Shown here: in pieces, positions 43,040 to 53,712 of the stretch | Numbering within the stretch: the stretch's first letter is position 1 | Layout: each line of letters starts with the position of its first letter | Assembly (NCBI GenBank): GCA_015231955.1 | Contig: JADGAN010000015.1 | Coordinates: 1-64,000, forward strand | Direction: 5' to 3' | Length of the DNA stretch: 64,000 nucleotides | Source: Oligoflexia bacterium | GTDB taxonomy: Bacteria; Bdellovibrionota; Bacteriovoracia; Bacteriovoracales; Bacteriovoracaceae | Made by a program: the position numbers and the translations under genes | Notes under the pieces: generated by a model | The model's input: only the letters and a program-made list of their open reading frames with translations | What the model was told of the DNA's origin: nothing | Databases searched by the model: none

Positions 43040-44416
43040 TTATTTTTGGTGATTTATAAAACATTTGCTTATGGCATCAATAAATTGTTGATGGCATTGC
43101 TTTTTTTCAGGAATGGAGTCGGGCAAGGAAAGGAGTAGTGCGAGTGATTTCTCTACATTAATTTCATGCTGAATCATAATATTGGCCATAGAATCGACCA
43201 TGCCTACAAGTTGCGCCGGTGGGTATACTTTATGGAAGGAGGTATTTGCTATGAGGGAATCGGAGGCATTACTAATGTGGTGATTGGCCACAATGCTTTT
43301 GACTTCCTGTGGAATTTTAGAGCAGTTTTCAAGAAGCTTAGCACCTAGCTCTGTGTGCGTAGTATACTCTGCCTTAAGAGATTCAGGGATCTCCCATTTA
43401 GGCAATAACATGATGTTAGAGGATAATTTTATTTTACCAATATCATGGAGAAGTGCCCCCATAGAAATTTTGTAGATCAAATCCCATGTTTCCCATTGTA
43501 AAGATTTACAGGCAACAGTTGTAAGGAAAGAAACGAGAAAACTATGATAATAGAGCGAGTAAGATTTTTCTTGCAGTAGATCCAATTGTTCACTCAAAAA
43601 CTTATCTTTCTTTACTAGTGAAAACATATTTTGACAAATTGTCTCACACTCTGCAACCAAAAAGGGATTTAGACCGCTGGCATGAACCTCCTCAATAAAT
43701 TTTACGGAGAGATTTTGCATGGTTTTTACTTTAGTGATAGCAGGGATATTGGGAAGAGATTGGAACTTTTCTACTAAGCTATTCAAATAGCTCAAGTAGG
43801 TAACTCGATCCTTGGTTTTAAAATAAAGATACTCAAATTTTTTTTGATTAACAGTAGCGATGTAATCAAAATCAATAATTTCATGCTTAGAGAATACTTT
43901 TTGATACTGATTTTTGTTGATTCGAAAATAGAAATCAAAAATAGCATAATCGTTTGCTATCAAATCATTGAGGGCAATACGTGTGAATTTTTCGTCATTA
44001 ATCTCTTCCATAGGAGAGAGTGCTGTTTTAGTAACCTTTTGGACAACAGCTTGCTCACACTGCAGATATGGCAGTAGTTCGGACAGGATAAAAGGTTTGG
44101 GTAAGATATGTGAAATTCCTATGTTAAGGAGATCATTGGTGGTTAACATAAGCTGGACTAAAATAGAAGGATCACTTATGGTGAAAATTATTTTTGTAGC
44201 GGGAGAATTTAATTTCATATATTTAACAACTGAAAGCGAGGGGTGATCTGTTGTGGCAACATCAATGATGGCAAAATCAAATTTACATTGAGAGAGTTTT
44301 ATCTGAGCATTTTGGCCTGTCTGTGCAGTATCGATATGCTCACAAAAAGGAGTTAGTGCCGCGGACATTTTTTCTAGATATGCTAGATCAGGATCAATAA
44401 GAATTATTTTAAACAT
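43040..44416 (-). CDS. Receiver-like protein with HD (degenerate HD-GYP) domain
   Basis: A 458-residue protein. The N-terminal receiver (about 1-115) has IILIDPD and Asp in DFAIIDVAT, followed by a linker of about 160 residues. The C-terminal HD domain has GALLHDIGKIKLS, HTELGAKLL and VANHHISN, which keep the HD metal ligands. The GYP motif of c-di-GMP phosphodiesterases is missing after the HH pair, so it may be an HDOD-like or changed hydrolase. First gene of a three-gene operon. Confidence 0.75.
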   Translation of the reverse strand: MFKIILIDPDLAYLEKMSAALTPFCEHIDTAQTGQNAQIKLSQCKFDFAIIDVATTDHPSLSVVKYMKLNSPATKIIFTISDPSILVQLMLTTNDLLNIGISHILPKPFILSELLPYLQCEQAVVQKVTKTALSPMEEINDEKFTRIALNDLIANDYAIFDFYFRINKNQYQKVFSKHEIIDFDYIATVNQKKFEYLYFKTKDRVTYLSYLNSLVEKFQSLPNIPAITKVKTMQNLSVKFIEEVHASGLNPFLVAECETICQNMFSLVKKDKFLSEQLDLLQEKSYSLYYHSFLVSFLTTVACKSLQWETWDLIYKISMGALLHDIGKIKLSSNIMLLPKWEIPESLKAEYTTHTELGAKLLENCSKIPQEVKSIVANHHISNASDSLIANTSFHKVYPPAQLVGMVDSMANIMIQHEINVEKSLALLLSLPDSIPEKKQCHQQFIDAISKCFINHQK

Positions 44417-44565
44417 AATTACCCCGCTATTAACTTACTATTGTTGTTACTTAATTATTATATTTATTGTTCGCTATCAATTAGCGGAATAAATGAAGAG
44501 AGGCCTTAGCATTAGCAATGATTTACCCAAGGGGAAAAATGATCAATAGACTGCTAGGACATTAA

Positions 44566-44687
44566 AAATTTGTGTAACTGCTCACACCCTTCAGCCATCT
44601 ACCCTCTACCGGATGCTGAAAGTTGCTTAGCTAACAGCATTTGGTTGAGAGGTGAAGGTTGAGGGGTGTGAGCAGTTACAAATTTGT
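44566..44687. repeat. Long imperfect palindrome (MITE- or REP-like element)
   Basis: GTAACTGCTCACACCC (44574-44589) is mirrored by GGGTGTGAGCAGTTAC (44664-44679). The arms continue inwards through CTCTACC/GGTTGAGAG-type pairing to a centre with GCTGAAAGTTGC and TTAGCTAACAGC. The whole can fold into a hairpin of about 50 bp. The right end overlaps the last codon and stop codon (TAA) of pncB. A half copy lies at 134-187. Confidence 0.8.
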
Positions 44688-46136
44688 TTGGATGGTTTCG
44701 ATGAGACTCTTTTTGAGATCCCAAAGGCGAGCGGAGAGATCGACATAATAGTTGTGAGGATTTTCCTGTCGTAAAATCTCCTCCCAAAATAGAGAGATCT
44801 GGTATTTACAGCGATCGCGAATATCCTCAATAGGTGGTGAATTGTAGACGCATTCACCTTTGCTGAATATCTTGATTTTAAGTTTTTCTGCACGGAAGTT
44901 ACTTAAAGTTTTCTTTTTCCAAGTATGAATGGGATCAAAAATTTCATAAGTGGTGTAGCGATCTATCTCTTCATCAAAAAAGGAGATCACATCGGCCAGT
45001 GCTTTGTTGCTTTGTTTGTCATAAATTCTCCAAGTTTCCTTAAAACCTGGAGTGGTGATTTTTGCAATATTTTCACTAACTTTGATTTTGGGAATAATAG
45101 GAGAGGAGTGATCATTTTGGATTGCTACCAATTTGTAGACACCATCAAAAACAGGAGAAGATTTTGAGGTAATGAGACGCTCTCCGACTCCAAAGATATC
45201 AATGGCATGCTCTTGAGTGACAAAATCTTTGATAAGCACTTCGTCGAGGGAGTTGGATGCCAAAATTTTACAATCGCTAAGGCCAGCATTATCAAGCAAT
45301 TTTCTGCATGCTTTAGAGAGATAAGCAATGTCGCCACTGTCAATACGGATTCCGCGTGGACGAAATCCCTTGGGCAAAAGTTCATTGTTTGCAACTTTAA
45401 TGACGTTGGGGATACCGGACTTTAGTACATCGTAAGTGTCGACCAAGAAGGTGCAATTGTTAGGATAAGTTCTTGCGTAAGCAAGAAATGCCTCATATTC
45501 GCAGGGAAATGTTTGAATCCAACTATGTGCCATGGTTCCGTAGAGAGGAATATTAAACTCCTTGGCGGCCAAAGCACAAGATGTTCCAATGCAACCACCA
45601 ATATAGGCCGAGCGTGCTCCAAAGATGGCGGCATCGACCCCATGGGCCCGGCGAGTTCCAAACTCGATAACATGACGCCCTTTCGCAGCACGGACGATGC
45701 GACTCGCCTTAGTGGCGATAAGCGATTGATGGTTAATAGAGAGTAAAACCATGGTTTCGATCAATTGTGCTTCAATGATAGGCCCAACGACAGTAACAAT
45801 AGGTTCATAGGGAAAGATAGGTGTCCCTTCTGGAATGGCCCATATATCGCAAGAGAATTTAAAATTTTTAAGGTAGGTGAGAAATTTTTCGCTGAAAATT
45901 TTTTTCTCACGAAGATACTCAATATCTTCAACAGAGAATTGTAAATTTTTAATATAAGCAATTAACTGCTCTAGGCCCGCCATAATGGCAAAGCCACCAC
46001 CGTCTGGGATCGTGCGGAAAAACATATCAAAATAGGCAATTTGCTGGGAGAGGTGATTCTCAAGATAACCATTGGCCATAGTTATTTCATAAAAATCAGT
46101 GAGTAGGGATAGGTTTTTGTTATTCATGGGAGTCAC
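44676..46136 (-). CDS. pncB: Nicotinate phosphoribosyltransferase
   Basis: A 486-residue NAPRTase of the NAD salvage (Preiss-Handler) pathway, forming nicotinate mononucleotide. The start SLLTDFYEITMANGY, EFGTRRAHG, and GIRIDSGDIAYLSK with the phosphoribosyl-binding Asp are typical. Its start overlaps the end of the amidase gene by 17 bp. The stop codon TAA is part of the palindromic repeat, so the element may have changed the C terminus. Confidence 0.94.
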   Translation of the reverse strand: MTPMNNKNLSLLTDFYEITMANGYLENHLSQQIAYFDMFFRTIPDGGGFAIMAGLEQLIAYIKNLQFSVEDIEYLREKKIFSEKFLTYLKNFKFSCDIWAIPEGTPIFPYEPIVTVVGPIIEAQLIETMVLLSINHQSLIATKASRIVRAAKGRHVIEFGTRRAHGVDAAIFGARSAYIGGCIGTSCALAAKEFNIPLYGTMAHSWIQTFPCEYEAFLAYARTYPNNCTFLVDTYDVLKSGIPNVIKVANNELLPKGFRPRGIRIDSGDIAYLSKACRKLLDNAGLSDCKILASNSLDEVLIKDFVTQEHAIDIFGVGERLITSKSSPVFDGVYKLVAIQNDHSSPIIPKIKVSENIAKITTPGFKETWRIYDKQSNKALADVISFFDEEIDRYTTYEIFDPIHTWKKKTLSNFRAEKLKIKIFSKGECVYNSPPIEDIRDRCKYQISLFWEEILRQENPHNYYVDLSARLWDLKKSLIETIQTNL

Positions 46137-46803
46137 TGATCGATTTTACAATTTTAATGCCATTATTAAGTAAGTTATAAATGGAAATTATATTCATAAG
46201 ATCTCCATTATGAAGCTCGTAATCATAGGTCTCTACGGCATTTAAAGGAACATAAACATTGATGCGTCGGTTTTGATAATTAAACCAGGTTTTAAGCGAC
46301 AATGCAAACTGTTCAATACAAATGTCAGTGCAGTCGCCAATGATAATGAAGTTTTCTATGGTATGATTTTGAGAGAGCCACTCTTTGAATTTGTTTTCAT
46401 GAAAAGCGTTAGTAGAGCTTTTTTCAATCAAAAGGTAAGGGCCTTCGTTTTTGACTTCTTGGACTATTTCGCTCTCATATGTTCCTACCTTGCAGTGAGC
46501 AGGATATATATCAAATTCGGGAGAGTCTTTGTCGTGAGCATCAGCAAATGCAATCGAAGGAATATTGGCATGCTTACAGATTTGTTGAATTTTTACGATT
46601 TCAGGGATAATTGCAGTAATGCGTGGGCTGCTGAGTGCTCCTTCGCGAGCAAAACCGTTGACCATATCAACAATAATGAGTGCGCTTTTAGAGCGATTAA
46701 GGTAATTGATGTTTAAAATGGGTAGTGATTGCAATTTTTCATTGATGTTTTTAAGAGTAATAATGCTTTTTTGGTAGAATTCTTCTTGATGGTTGATTTT
46801 CAT
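46120..46803 (-). CDS. pncA: Nicotinamidase / isochorismatase-family hydrolase
   Basis: A 227-residue cysteine hydrolase converting nicotinamide to nicotinate. Asp in ALIIVDMVNGFA, Lys in LIEKSSTNAF and the nucleophile Cys in GDCTDICIEQFAL form the expected triad. The metal region FADAHDKDSPEF resembles the DxHxxxxxEF motif with DxH. ATG 46803 is chosen (AAGGAG upstream); a longer frame to 46833 is unlikely. Coupled to pncB, so nicotinamide goes stepwise to nicotinate mononucleotide. Confidence 0.85.
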   Translation of the reverse strand: MKINHQEEFYQKSIITLKNINEKLQSLPILNINYLNRSKSALIIVDMVNGFAREGALSSPRITAIIPEIVKIQQICKHANIPSIAFADAHDKDSPEFDIYPAHCKVGTYESEIVQEVKNEGPYLLIEKSSTNAFHENKFKEWLSQNHTIENFIIIGDCTDICIEQFALSLKTWFNYQNRRINVYVPLNAVETYDYELHNGDLMNIISIYNLLNNGIKIVKSISDSHE

Positions 46804-46920
46804 GTTGTTGCATCTCCTTCGAGTAAAAAACACAATAAAGCAGATAGTTTTTTAATATCATCCCTCTTTTTTTAGTAAACGGAGGATCAATTTTTCTTAT
46901 TATGTATTAACAAAAAATTA

Positions 46921-46950
46921 TTGAAAAATATCGTGAAAAATCATTAAACT
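46921..46950 (+). promoter_or_regulatory. Possible promoter of the sucA operon
   Basis: TTGAAA (46921-46926), an 18-bp spacer and TAAACT (46945-46950) resemble a sigma70 promoter about 30 bp upstream of the GGGAGA ribosome-binding site of sucA. AT-rich context makes chance matches likely. Confidence 0.3.
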
Positions 46951-46981
46951 CTAGTTAAATACATCTAGGGAGAATGGATTT

Positions 46982-49750
46982 ATGAGTTATACACAACTAA
47001 ATGAATTGCTTGTCAGTAATCCTCAATACCTTGAATCTCTTTATGATCAATATGCCACCAATCCTAATGAACTAAGCGCAAATTGGCGTGACTTCTTTGC
47101 ATATCTTGATCATAGGCCTATGGGAGGAGGGCCATCTGTACTTACAGCACCTGTTGTATCTACTAGTAGTGAGAATGAGAACATATCCTTAAAAGAGTTT
47201 CAGGTGCTGCAATTGATTTACTCCTACAGAAGTAGGGGGCATTATATTACTAAAACTAATCCCATTAGACCTCGCAAAGATCGAAATCCAGTGTTGTCAC
47301 TAGAGGAACATGGTCTAAGCGCGAATGATCTTGATGTGGAGTTTCGTGCTGGAGAGTTTCTAAATCTAGGAAGAACGACCCTTCGTGCTATTATAGAGAG
47401 ATTAAAAAAAATCTATTGTCAGAACATTGGACTCGAGTGCATGCATATGCATCGGGTGGAGATGCGGAGGTGGCTTAGAGATAAATTTGAAAATCGTGAG
47501 ATCAACTACTCTGTTGAAAAGAAAAAGCGCATTCTTTTGAAGTTAAATGAGGCCTCTATTTTTGAAAATTTTTTACATACAAAATTTGTAGGACAAAAAA
47601 GATTTTCTTTAGAGGGCGGGGAAAATGCTATTCCTGCTCTCGATGCGATCATCGGGATGGCCGCAGAGTTTGGTACAAAAGAGGTGGTATTGGGAATGAC
47701 TCATAGAGGACGCCTTAATGTTTTGGCCAATGTCATGGGGAAAACTTATGAATATATTTTCAAAGAGTTTGAAGGAAATATTGAAACTACTTTTGGCATG
47801 GGACATGGAGATGTCAAATATCATCTTGGTTATACCAGCAATTATCGGACTGCAAATGGCAAAGAGGTAACTTTGCGTTTACTTCCGAATCCCTCGCACC
47901 TAGAGGCCGTGGGTCCTGTCGTCCTAGGGTTTGCTCGAGGGCTAGGTGATCTTCGCTATGAGCGCAAACGATCACTGGTTCTACCTTTGTTAATCCATGG
48001 AGACGCCTCTTTGGCCGGACAGGGCGTAGTCTATGAAAGTATTCAAATGGCCCGGCTGCTTGGTTGTCACGTTGGAGGCACCATCCACTTTATTATTAAT
48101 AATCAAATTGGGTTTACTACCGATTTTGATGAAGCACGCTCTTCTCACTATTGCACAGGAATTGCCAAAGTAATCGATGTACCAGTTATCCATGTGAATG
48201 GTGATGATGCTGAATCTGTTATATATGCGGTTGAGCTAGCAACTGAATTTAGGCAAAAATTTGGAGAGGATATTTTTATCGATATGCTCTGTTATCGTAA
48301 ACATGGGCATAATGAAGGCGATGAACCTAAGTATACACAACCAGAACTCTACGACTTAATCAAGTCCCACCCTGATCCACGTTCGATTTATATCAAAAAA
48401 TTGCAAGAGGAGGGTGGGACGATTGATGCTTCGATTATGACTACCATGGAGAAAAGCTATAAAGAATTGTTAAATTCGCGCTTGAATTTAATGGAAGAGA
48501 ATCAAATTAAGTATGAACCAAGTAAATATGATCCCGATTGGGAAATTTTTTCTCGGGGAGATAGAATCGATTTTGAGAGTCGCGAGCTTGCAAAGACTGC
48601 GATATCAAAGGAGCAATTTAAGTTCTTGTCAGAACATATAAGTACACTTCCTCAGGGACTAACTGCCATTCCTAAAGCACAGAAAATTTTTGAGCAACGT
48701 CAAGAGTTCTTAAAGGGAGGCAAGTGTGATTGGGCCATGGGAGAATTGCTGGCCTATGCTTCTCTTGCAAGCGAAGGCGCCAATATTCGCTTAAGTGGCC
48801 AAGATAGTGTGCGTGGAACTTTTTCTCATCGCCATGCTAGTGTTTACGATGTAAAGAATAAAAATTTTTACTCTCTATTGGATTCCTTTAAAGGAAAGAA
48901 AGGATTTGTTAATATCTATAACTCACTACTGTCAGAATATGCAGTTTTAGGGTATGAGTACGGTTATTCTTTGGTTGATCCTCAGAGCTTGGCCATTTGG
49001 GAAGCGCAGTTTGGGGATTTTACCAATGGTGCTCAAATTATCATTGATCAATTCATCTCCTCTGCTGAGACTAAATGGAAACGTGGCAGTGCGATTGTTT
49101 TGCTGCTTCCCCATGGGTATGAAGGACAGGGACCGGAACACTCTAGTGGACGACCAGAGCGCTTTCTACAACTTTGTGCTGAAAACAATATGATTGTTGC
49201 AAATTGCACTACACCGGCAAATCTTTTTCATATTCTAAGAAGACAACTCCATTGGAGATTTCGAAAACCGCTTGTACTATTTACACCAAAATCGCTGTTA
49301 AGACTTCCGGCCTGTGTTTCTTCTATAGATGATTTTGTGAATGGAAGTTTTGCGCATGTAATTGATCATCAGATGCCGCCTTCTCAAAAAATTTCCGAGA
49401 TAAAAAAATTGGTTCTTTGTAGTGGAAGAGTTTACTATGATCTAGTACCGCAAGTGGAAAAAGATACTGCAATTGTGCGTATTGAGCAGCTGCACCCCTT
49501 TCCTAGAAATCAGGTGAGTAAAATTTTAGAACGCTATAGAGATGTAAAGCGAGTGATGTGGGTGCAAGAGGAACCACGAAACATGGGAGCATACACTTAT
49601 CTTGTAACTCATGAGGAATCAGCAGATCTTTTAAGCGCAGTAAACATGGAATACGTTGGAAGGGCAACCGCTGCTTCTCCGGCAACAGGGTATTATCGTG
49701 CACATGTGAGTGAATTAGAGGCGATCTTTAAGCAAGTGAGGGACGTGTGA
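46982..49750 (+). CDS. sucA: 2-oxoglutarate dehydrogenase E1 component
   Basis: A 922-residue thiamine-diphosphate-dependent E1 enzyme of the TCA cycle. N-terminal [20 protein letters not shown] and NWRDFF match the E1o leader that binds E2/E3. The ThDP site has [39 protein letters not shown] and [24 protein letters not shown] follows. The C-terminal part has [14 protein letters not shown] and [14 protein letters not shown]. Its stop overlaps the GTG of sucB (GTGA). Confidence 0.97.
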   Translation: MSYTQLNELLVSNPQYLESLYDQYATNPNELSANWRDFFAYLDHRPMGGGPSVLTAPVVSTSSENENISLKEFQVLQLIYSYRSRGHYITKTNPIRPRKDRNPVLSLEEHGLSANDLDVEFRAGEFLNLGRTTLRAIIERLKKIYCQNIGLECMHMHRVEMRRWLRDKFENREINYSVEKKKRILLKLNEASIFENFLHTKFVGQKRFSLEGGENAIPALDAIIGMAAEFGTKEVVLGMTHRGRLNVLANVMGKTYEYIFKEFEGNIETTFGMGHGDVKYHLGYTSNYRTANGKEVTLRLLPNPSHLEAVGPVVLGFARGLGDLRYERKRSLVLPLLIHGDASLAGQGVVYESIQMARLLGCHVGGTIHFIINNQIGFTTDFDEARSSHYCTGIAKVIDVPVIHVNGDDAESVIYAVELATEFRQKFGEDIFIDMLCYRKHGHNEGDEPKYTQPELYDLIKSHPDPRSIYIKKLQEEGGTIDASIMTTMEKSYKELLNSRLNLMEENQIKYEPSKYDPDWEIFSRGDRIDFESRELAKTAISKEQFKFLSEHISTLPQGLTAIPKAQKIFEQRQEFLKGGKCDWAMGELLAYASLASEGANIRLSGQDSVRGTFSHRHASVYDVKNKNFYSLLDSFKGKKGFVNIYNSLLSEYAVLGYEYGYSLVDPQSLAIWEAQFGDFTNGAQIIIDQFISSAETKWKRGSAIVLLLPHGYEGQGPEHSSGRPERFLQLCAENNMIVANCTTPANLFHILRRQLHWRFRKPLVLFTPKSLLRLPACVSSIDDFVNGSFAHVIDHQMPPSQKISEIKKLVLCSGRVYYDLVPQVEKDTAIVRIEQLHPFPRNQVSKILERYRDVKRVMWVQEEPRNMGAYTYLVTHEESADLLSAVNMEYVGRATAASPATGYYRAHVSELEAIFKQVRDV

Positions 49751-50970
49751 AAATAGAAATTTTAGTACCTAGAATTGGGGAATCGATTAATGAAGTGGTC
49801 ATCGGAGAGTTGAAGAAAAAATCGGGTGACTATGTAGAGGTTGATGAAGAGTTACTGGAGGTTGAATCGGAAAAGGCCACACTGCCAGTTGTGGCAACTA
49901 AAGCAGGAAGAGTGCATTACTTAGTAGAGCAAGGAGATACTTTAAAAATTGGTGATAAGATTGCTGAGATCGAGGTTGGCGCCGAGGCCACGACATCCCA
50001 ACAAAAGGCGGTTCCAGTAGCGTCAGTAGCTCCAGTTGCCCCTGTAGCTGTAAGCGCAGTGGAGGAGTGCGCTCAAGATTGTGGCGGTTGTCCTGGAAGT
50101 GTTTGTACTCCAGTTTTTGCTTCACCAGCAGCAGCAAAAATTTTGCGGGAAAAAAATATTGATTTGGAAAAAGTTCCATTAGCGCTGGGTAGTGGCCGCA
50201 AAGGAATGATCACCAAGGAAGATGCTCTCAAGATGACTCCGAACTCGAGTAGTAGTGAAGTAATAAGTGGCAGAAGTGTTGAAAGAAAAAAGATGACACT
50301 TCTTCGGCGAACCATTGCTAAGCGATTATTAGAGGTGAAAAATTCTACAGCGATGCTCACCTCCTTTAATGAGGTGGACATGTCTCGAGTTGTAACATTA
50401 AGAAAGGTGTTTAAAGAGTCGTTTGAGAAGAAATATGGAGTCTCCTTGGGTTATATGTCTTTCTTTGCAAAAGCTTGTGCGGAAGTTTTAAAAGAGATTC
50501 CTGAAATCAATGCAATGATTGACGGTGAAGAAATTGTTTATCATCATTATGTAGATATGGGGATCGCTGTTTCTACACCAAGGGGATTAGTCGTTCCTGT
50601 AGTTCGGGATACACAGATATTGGCCATTCCAGAGATTGAACAGGGAATTTCTAAACTTGCACAAAAAGCTCGTGAAGGAAAAATTACCCCTGATGAAATG
50701 AAAGGTGGAACATTTACCATTACTAATGGGGGTGTTTTCGGATCGATGCTTTCAACGCCACTCTTAAACGCTCCTCAAGTGGGAATTTTGGGAATGCACT
50801 CTATTACAGATCGCGCAGTGGTGGTTGAGGGTCAAGTTGTGGTACGGCCCATGATGTATTTGGCACTCTCTTATGATCATCGTTTGGTTGATGGCAAAGA
50901 GGCAGTGACCTTTTTAAAACGTGTGAAAGAGTATATTGAAAATCCAGAAAGGTTGTTAATAGCGATTTAA
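49747..50970 (+). CDS. sucB: Dihydrolipoyl succinyltransferase (2-oxoglutarate dehydrogenase E2)
   Basis: A 407-residue E2. Lipoyl domain 1-78 with lipoylated Lys43 ([10 protein letters not shown]), a variable linker (about 80-122), peripheral-subunit-binding domain (about 125-160; [14 protein letters not shown]), and the catalytic acyltransferase domain ending [13 protein letters not shown] with His and Asp. The linker contains Cys108, Cys112, Cys115 and Cys120 (CX3CX2CX4C), which is unusual. GTG start overlapping the sucA stop. Confidence 0.95.
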   Translation: MKIEILVPRIGESINEVVIGELKKKSGDYVEVDEELLEVESEKATLPVVATKAGRVHYLVEQGDTLKIGDKIAEIEVGAEATTSQQKAVPVASVAPVAPVAVSAVEECAQDCGGCPGSVCTPVFASPAAAKILREKNIDLEKVPLALGSGRKGMITKEDALKMTPNSSSSEVISGRSVERKKMTLLRRTIAKRLLEVKNSTAMLTSFNEVDMSRVVTLRKVFKESFEKKYGVSLGYMSFFAKACAEVLKEIPEINAMIDGEEIVYHHYVDMGIAVSTPRGLVVPVVRDTQILAIPEIEQGISKLAQKAREGKITPDEMKGGTFTITNGGVFGSMLSTPLLNAPQVGILGMHSITDRAVVVEGQVVVRPMMYLALSYDHRLVDGKEAVTFLKRVKEYIENPERLLIAI

Positions 50971-50999
50971 GCTAAATTTTTAAGTGAAGGGAATAAACG

Positions 51000-52415
51000 A
51001 TGAGTTTGCAATTTGATGTAGTAGTGATTGGTAGTGGACCTGGTGGTTATACGGCGGCCATCAAAGCAGCACAAAGTGGTTTTAAAACCGCCATCATTGA
51101 AAAATATAAGGTACTTGGTGGAACATGTTTGCAAGTGGGTTGTATTCCTGCAAAAACTTATTTGTCTACAACAGAGTTGATGGCGAGTTTTCACCATAAA
51201 GCAAAGGACATGGGACTGAATGTTTCCGATGCTCTTTTTAAAGAGATCGATTTTAAAACGCTACAAAAACGAGTAAGTGATGTAGTCCTGAAATCGGAAA
51301 ATGGCATTAACTACCTTATGAAAAAAAATGGGGTGGAAGTTTTTTGTGGGCATGCAACTTTTGTTGATGCTCATACTCTTGCTCTGGCAAATCAAGAAAA
51401 AGAGCTAGAGATAAAGGCAAAATATATTATCATTGCGACAGGATCTAAGCCACTTATTCCTGAACTCTATAAATTGGATGGAGAGCGAGTGATCTCCTCT
51501 ACTGAGGCGTTAAAGCTCTCAAAAATTCCCAAGCGCTTAGGGGTTATTGGTGGTGGAGCTATTGGTTTAGAATTGGGATCGGTTTTTTCGCGCTTAGGTA
51601 GCAGTGTGAGTGTGATCGAATACTCACCGCGGATTATTATGGCCTACGATGAAGAGATGTCCAAAACTTTGGCCTCATCTCTCAAAAAACAGGGACTAAA
51701 ATTTTTTATAAATTCTGAATGCATAGAAGTTGAAGGTAAGCAGGAACTTAAACTTACCTTGAAAAATCGCACAAGTGGAGAAATCTCATCTGTAGAGGTG
51801 GATACGCTTTTAATTGCAACTGGTAGACGCCCTTATACCGAAGGCCTAGGACTGGAAAAAGTTGGAGTTAAATTAAATGCGCGAAAATTTATTGAAGTAG
51901 ATAGCGAACTTCGCACCTTTCCTCATCCTCACATCTACGCCATTGGTGATGTCATTGGTGGTTCCATGCTTGCTCATAAAGCAGAAGAAGAAGCAATCGC
52001 GGTTATTGAGAGGATGAAGGGTGAAAAACCGCACATCAATTACGATGCCATTCCTGGTGTGATTTATACCTGGCCTGAAGTTGCTAGCGTAGGGCTTCGT
52101 GAAGAGGATGCTAAAGCAAAAAACATTCCCTATAAAGTTGGCATCTTTCCCTTTTCTGCTAATGCGCGTGGGCGTATCCATGCTGAAACTGAAGGTGTGT
52201 GTAAAGTGGTAACTCACAAAGAGAGTGATCAACTTTTAGGTGTACATTACGTTGGGCCACACGCTTCTGAATTAATTGCTAGCGCAGTCATTGCTCTGGA
52301 ATTTAAGGCCTCGGCCGAAGATTTAGCACGTGTTTGCTATCCTCATCCAACACTATCTGAAGTGCTAAGAGAAGCAAGCTCACTTGCTTTTCGAGGGAAA
52401 ACCATCAATTACTAG
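51000..52415 (+). CDS. lpdA: Dihydrolipoyl dehydrogenase (E3)
   Basis: A 471-residue flavoprotein disulfide reductase that reoxidises the lipoyl group of E2. FAD-binding GSGPGGYTAAI, redox disulfide GGTCLQVGCIPAK, NAD-binding GGGAIGLELGSVFSRLG, and the second FAD block YAIGDVIGG are complete. The C-terminal HPHPTLSE (as CYPHPTLSEVL) holds the catalytic His-Glu pair. 29 bp after sucB, with AAGTGAAGGG before the ATG. Confidence 0.97.
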   Translation: MSLQFDVVVIGSGPGGYTAAIKAAQSGFKTAIIEKYKVLGGTCLQVGCIPAKTYLSTTELMASFHHKAKDMGLNVSDALFKEIDFKTLQKRVSDVVLKSENGINYLMKKNGVEVFCGHATFVDAHTLALANQEKELEIKAKYIIIATGSKPLIPELYKLDGERVISSTEALKLSKIPKRLGVIGGGAIGLELGSVFSRLGSSVSVIEYSPRIIMAYDEEMSKTLASSLKKQGLKFFINSECIEVEGKQELKLTLKNRTSGEISSVEVDTLLIATGRRPYTEGLGLEKVGVKLNARKFIEVDSELRTFPHPHIYAIGDVIGGSMLAHKAEEEAIAVIERMKGEKPHINYDAIPGVIYTWPEVASVGLREEDAKAKNIPYKVGIFPFSANARGRIHAETEGVCKVVTHKESDQLLGVHYVGPHASELIASAVIALEFKASAEDLARVCYPHPTLSEVLREASSLAFRGKTINY

Positions 52416-52501
52416 CTGCTTATGATCGGCCATTCAAGATACTTGCACCCACTGTTATAGTTTTATTATTGAGAGCAAAATAATCACCAGGGAGATCTCA
52501 A

Positions 52502-53710
52502 ATGCAGCTAAAGATTGAGAAGACGCTACAGTTAGAGTGTGGAATAGAGTTGAAAAATAGGTTGGGTAAGGCGGCCATGAGTGAAAATATGGCCGACCAC
52601 AATAATTTACCCGCAGAGGAGTTTCTCAATGCCTATGCAAGTTGGAGTAAAGGAGGTGCTTCGCTTGTAATCACCGGCCATGTTATGATTGACCGCAAAC
52701 ATATTAGCGAACCCCATAATGTTATTTTAGATGATGAGGTCTCCGACTTAACTGCTTTTCAGAAGTGGGCCCAAAGCGGAAAGGCCAACGGGACATCACT
52801 ATGGATGCAGATTAACCATCCCGGAAAGCAAATTCCCAAATTCATCAATAAAGCACCAGTAGCACCATCTGCAGTTGCTTTTCCTACGCCAATGAATAAG
52901 CTATTCAATACTCCTCGCGCCTTAAGTGAAGAAGAGATCTGGAGGATCGTCTCTATGTTTGCAACAACCGCCAAGCTTGCCAAAGGTGCAGGGTTCGATG
53001 GTGTACAAATTCATGGTGCTCATGGATACCTTGTGAGTCAATTTTTATCCCCCAAACATAATAAGCGTAGTGACCAGTGGGGAGGATCTTTGGAAAATCG
53101 TATGCGGTTTCTATTACAAATTTATCACGCCATTAGAAGTGAGGTGGGAAAAAATTTTGGGGTAGCAGTAAAGTTAAACTCTGCCGATTTTCAGCGTGGT
53201 GGATTTAGTGAAGAAGAGTCTTTGCAAGTGATACAAAAATTAGATCAGATAGGAATTGATTTTATTGAAATTTCAGGAGGAACTTATGAGGCCCCGGTAA
53301 TGGTCAAAGGAAAAAAAGAGAGTACACTTGCACGTGAAGCCTATTTTATGGAATTTACCACAAAGGTGAAGAAAGTAGTGAAGACTCCGATTATGCTTAC
53401 TGGAGGATTTAGAACAAAAGAGGGCATGGAAGGAGCGCTTGCGGCCAATGTAACCGATATTGTTGGCATGGGGCGACCTTTTGCAGTTTATCCCGATTTA
53501 GTTAATAAGCTTCTTGAAGATAAGAGTTTCAAAATGCAAATTCTACCTAAAAAAACAGGTATAGCTTTTATAGATGCGATTGTTCCCTTGGAGATAACTT
53601 GCTATGTACAGCAAATTCATCGTATGGGAAAAAAGCTTGCACCAAAAGAAAACGCAAGTGTTTGCTTATCAATAATCCAAACACTTTTAGAGATGAAAAG
53701 AAGGAGATAA
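52502..53710 (+). CDS. NADH:flavin oxidoreductase, old yellow enzyme family
   Basis: A 402-residue TIM-barrel flavoenzyme. NRLGKAAMSENMAD (FMN binding), MQINHPGKQ, the GAGFDGVQIHGAHGYLVSQFLSP motif with His pair, and NRMRFLLQIYHAIR-EVG match OYE proteins of the NemA/2,4-dienoyl-reductase group, without the extra Fe-S/FAD domain of FadH. It reduces activated double bonds; the substrate is unknown. The peroxiredoxin gene starts 2 bp after the stop and uses this gene's end as its ribosome-binding site. Confidence 0.88.
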   Translation: MQLKIEKTLQLECGIELKNRLGKAAMSENMADHNNLPAEEFLNAYASWSKGGASLVITGHVMIDRKHISEPHNVILDDEVSDLTAFQKWAQSGKANGTSLWMQINHPGKQIPKFINKAPVAPSAVAFPTPMNKLFNTPRALSEEEIWRIVSMFATTAKLAKGAGFDGVQIHGAHGYLVSQFLSPKHNKRSDQWGGSLENRMRFLLQIYHAIRSEVGKNFGVAVKLNSADFQRGGFSEEESLQVIQKLDQIGIDFIEISGGTYEAPVMVKGKKESTLAREAYFMEFTTKVKKVVKTPIMLTGGFRTKEGMEGALAANVTDIVGMGRPFAVYPDLVNKLLEDKSFKMQILPKKTGIAFIDAIVPLEITCYVQQIHRMGKKLAPKENASVCLSIIQTLLEMKRRR

Positions 53711-53712
53711 CT

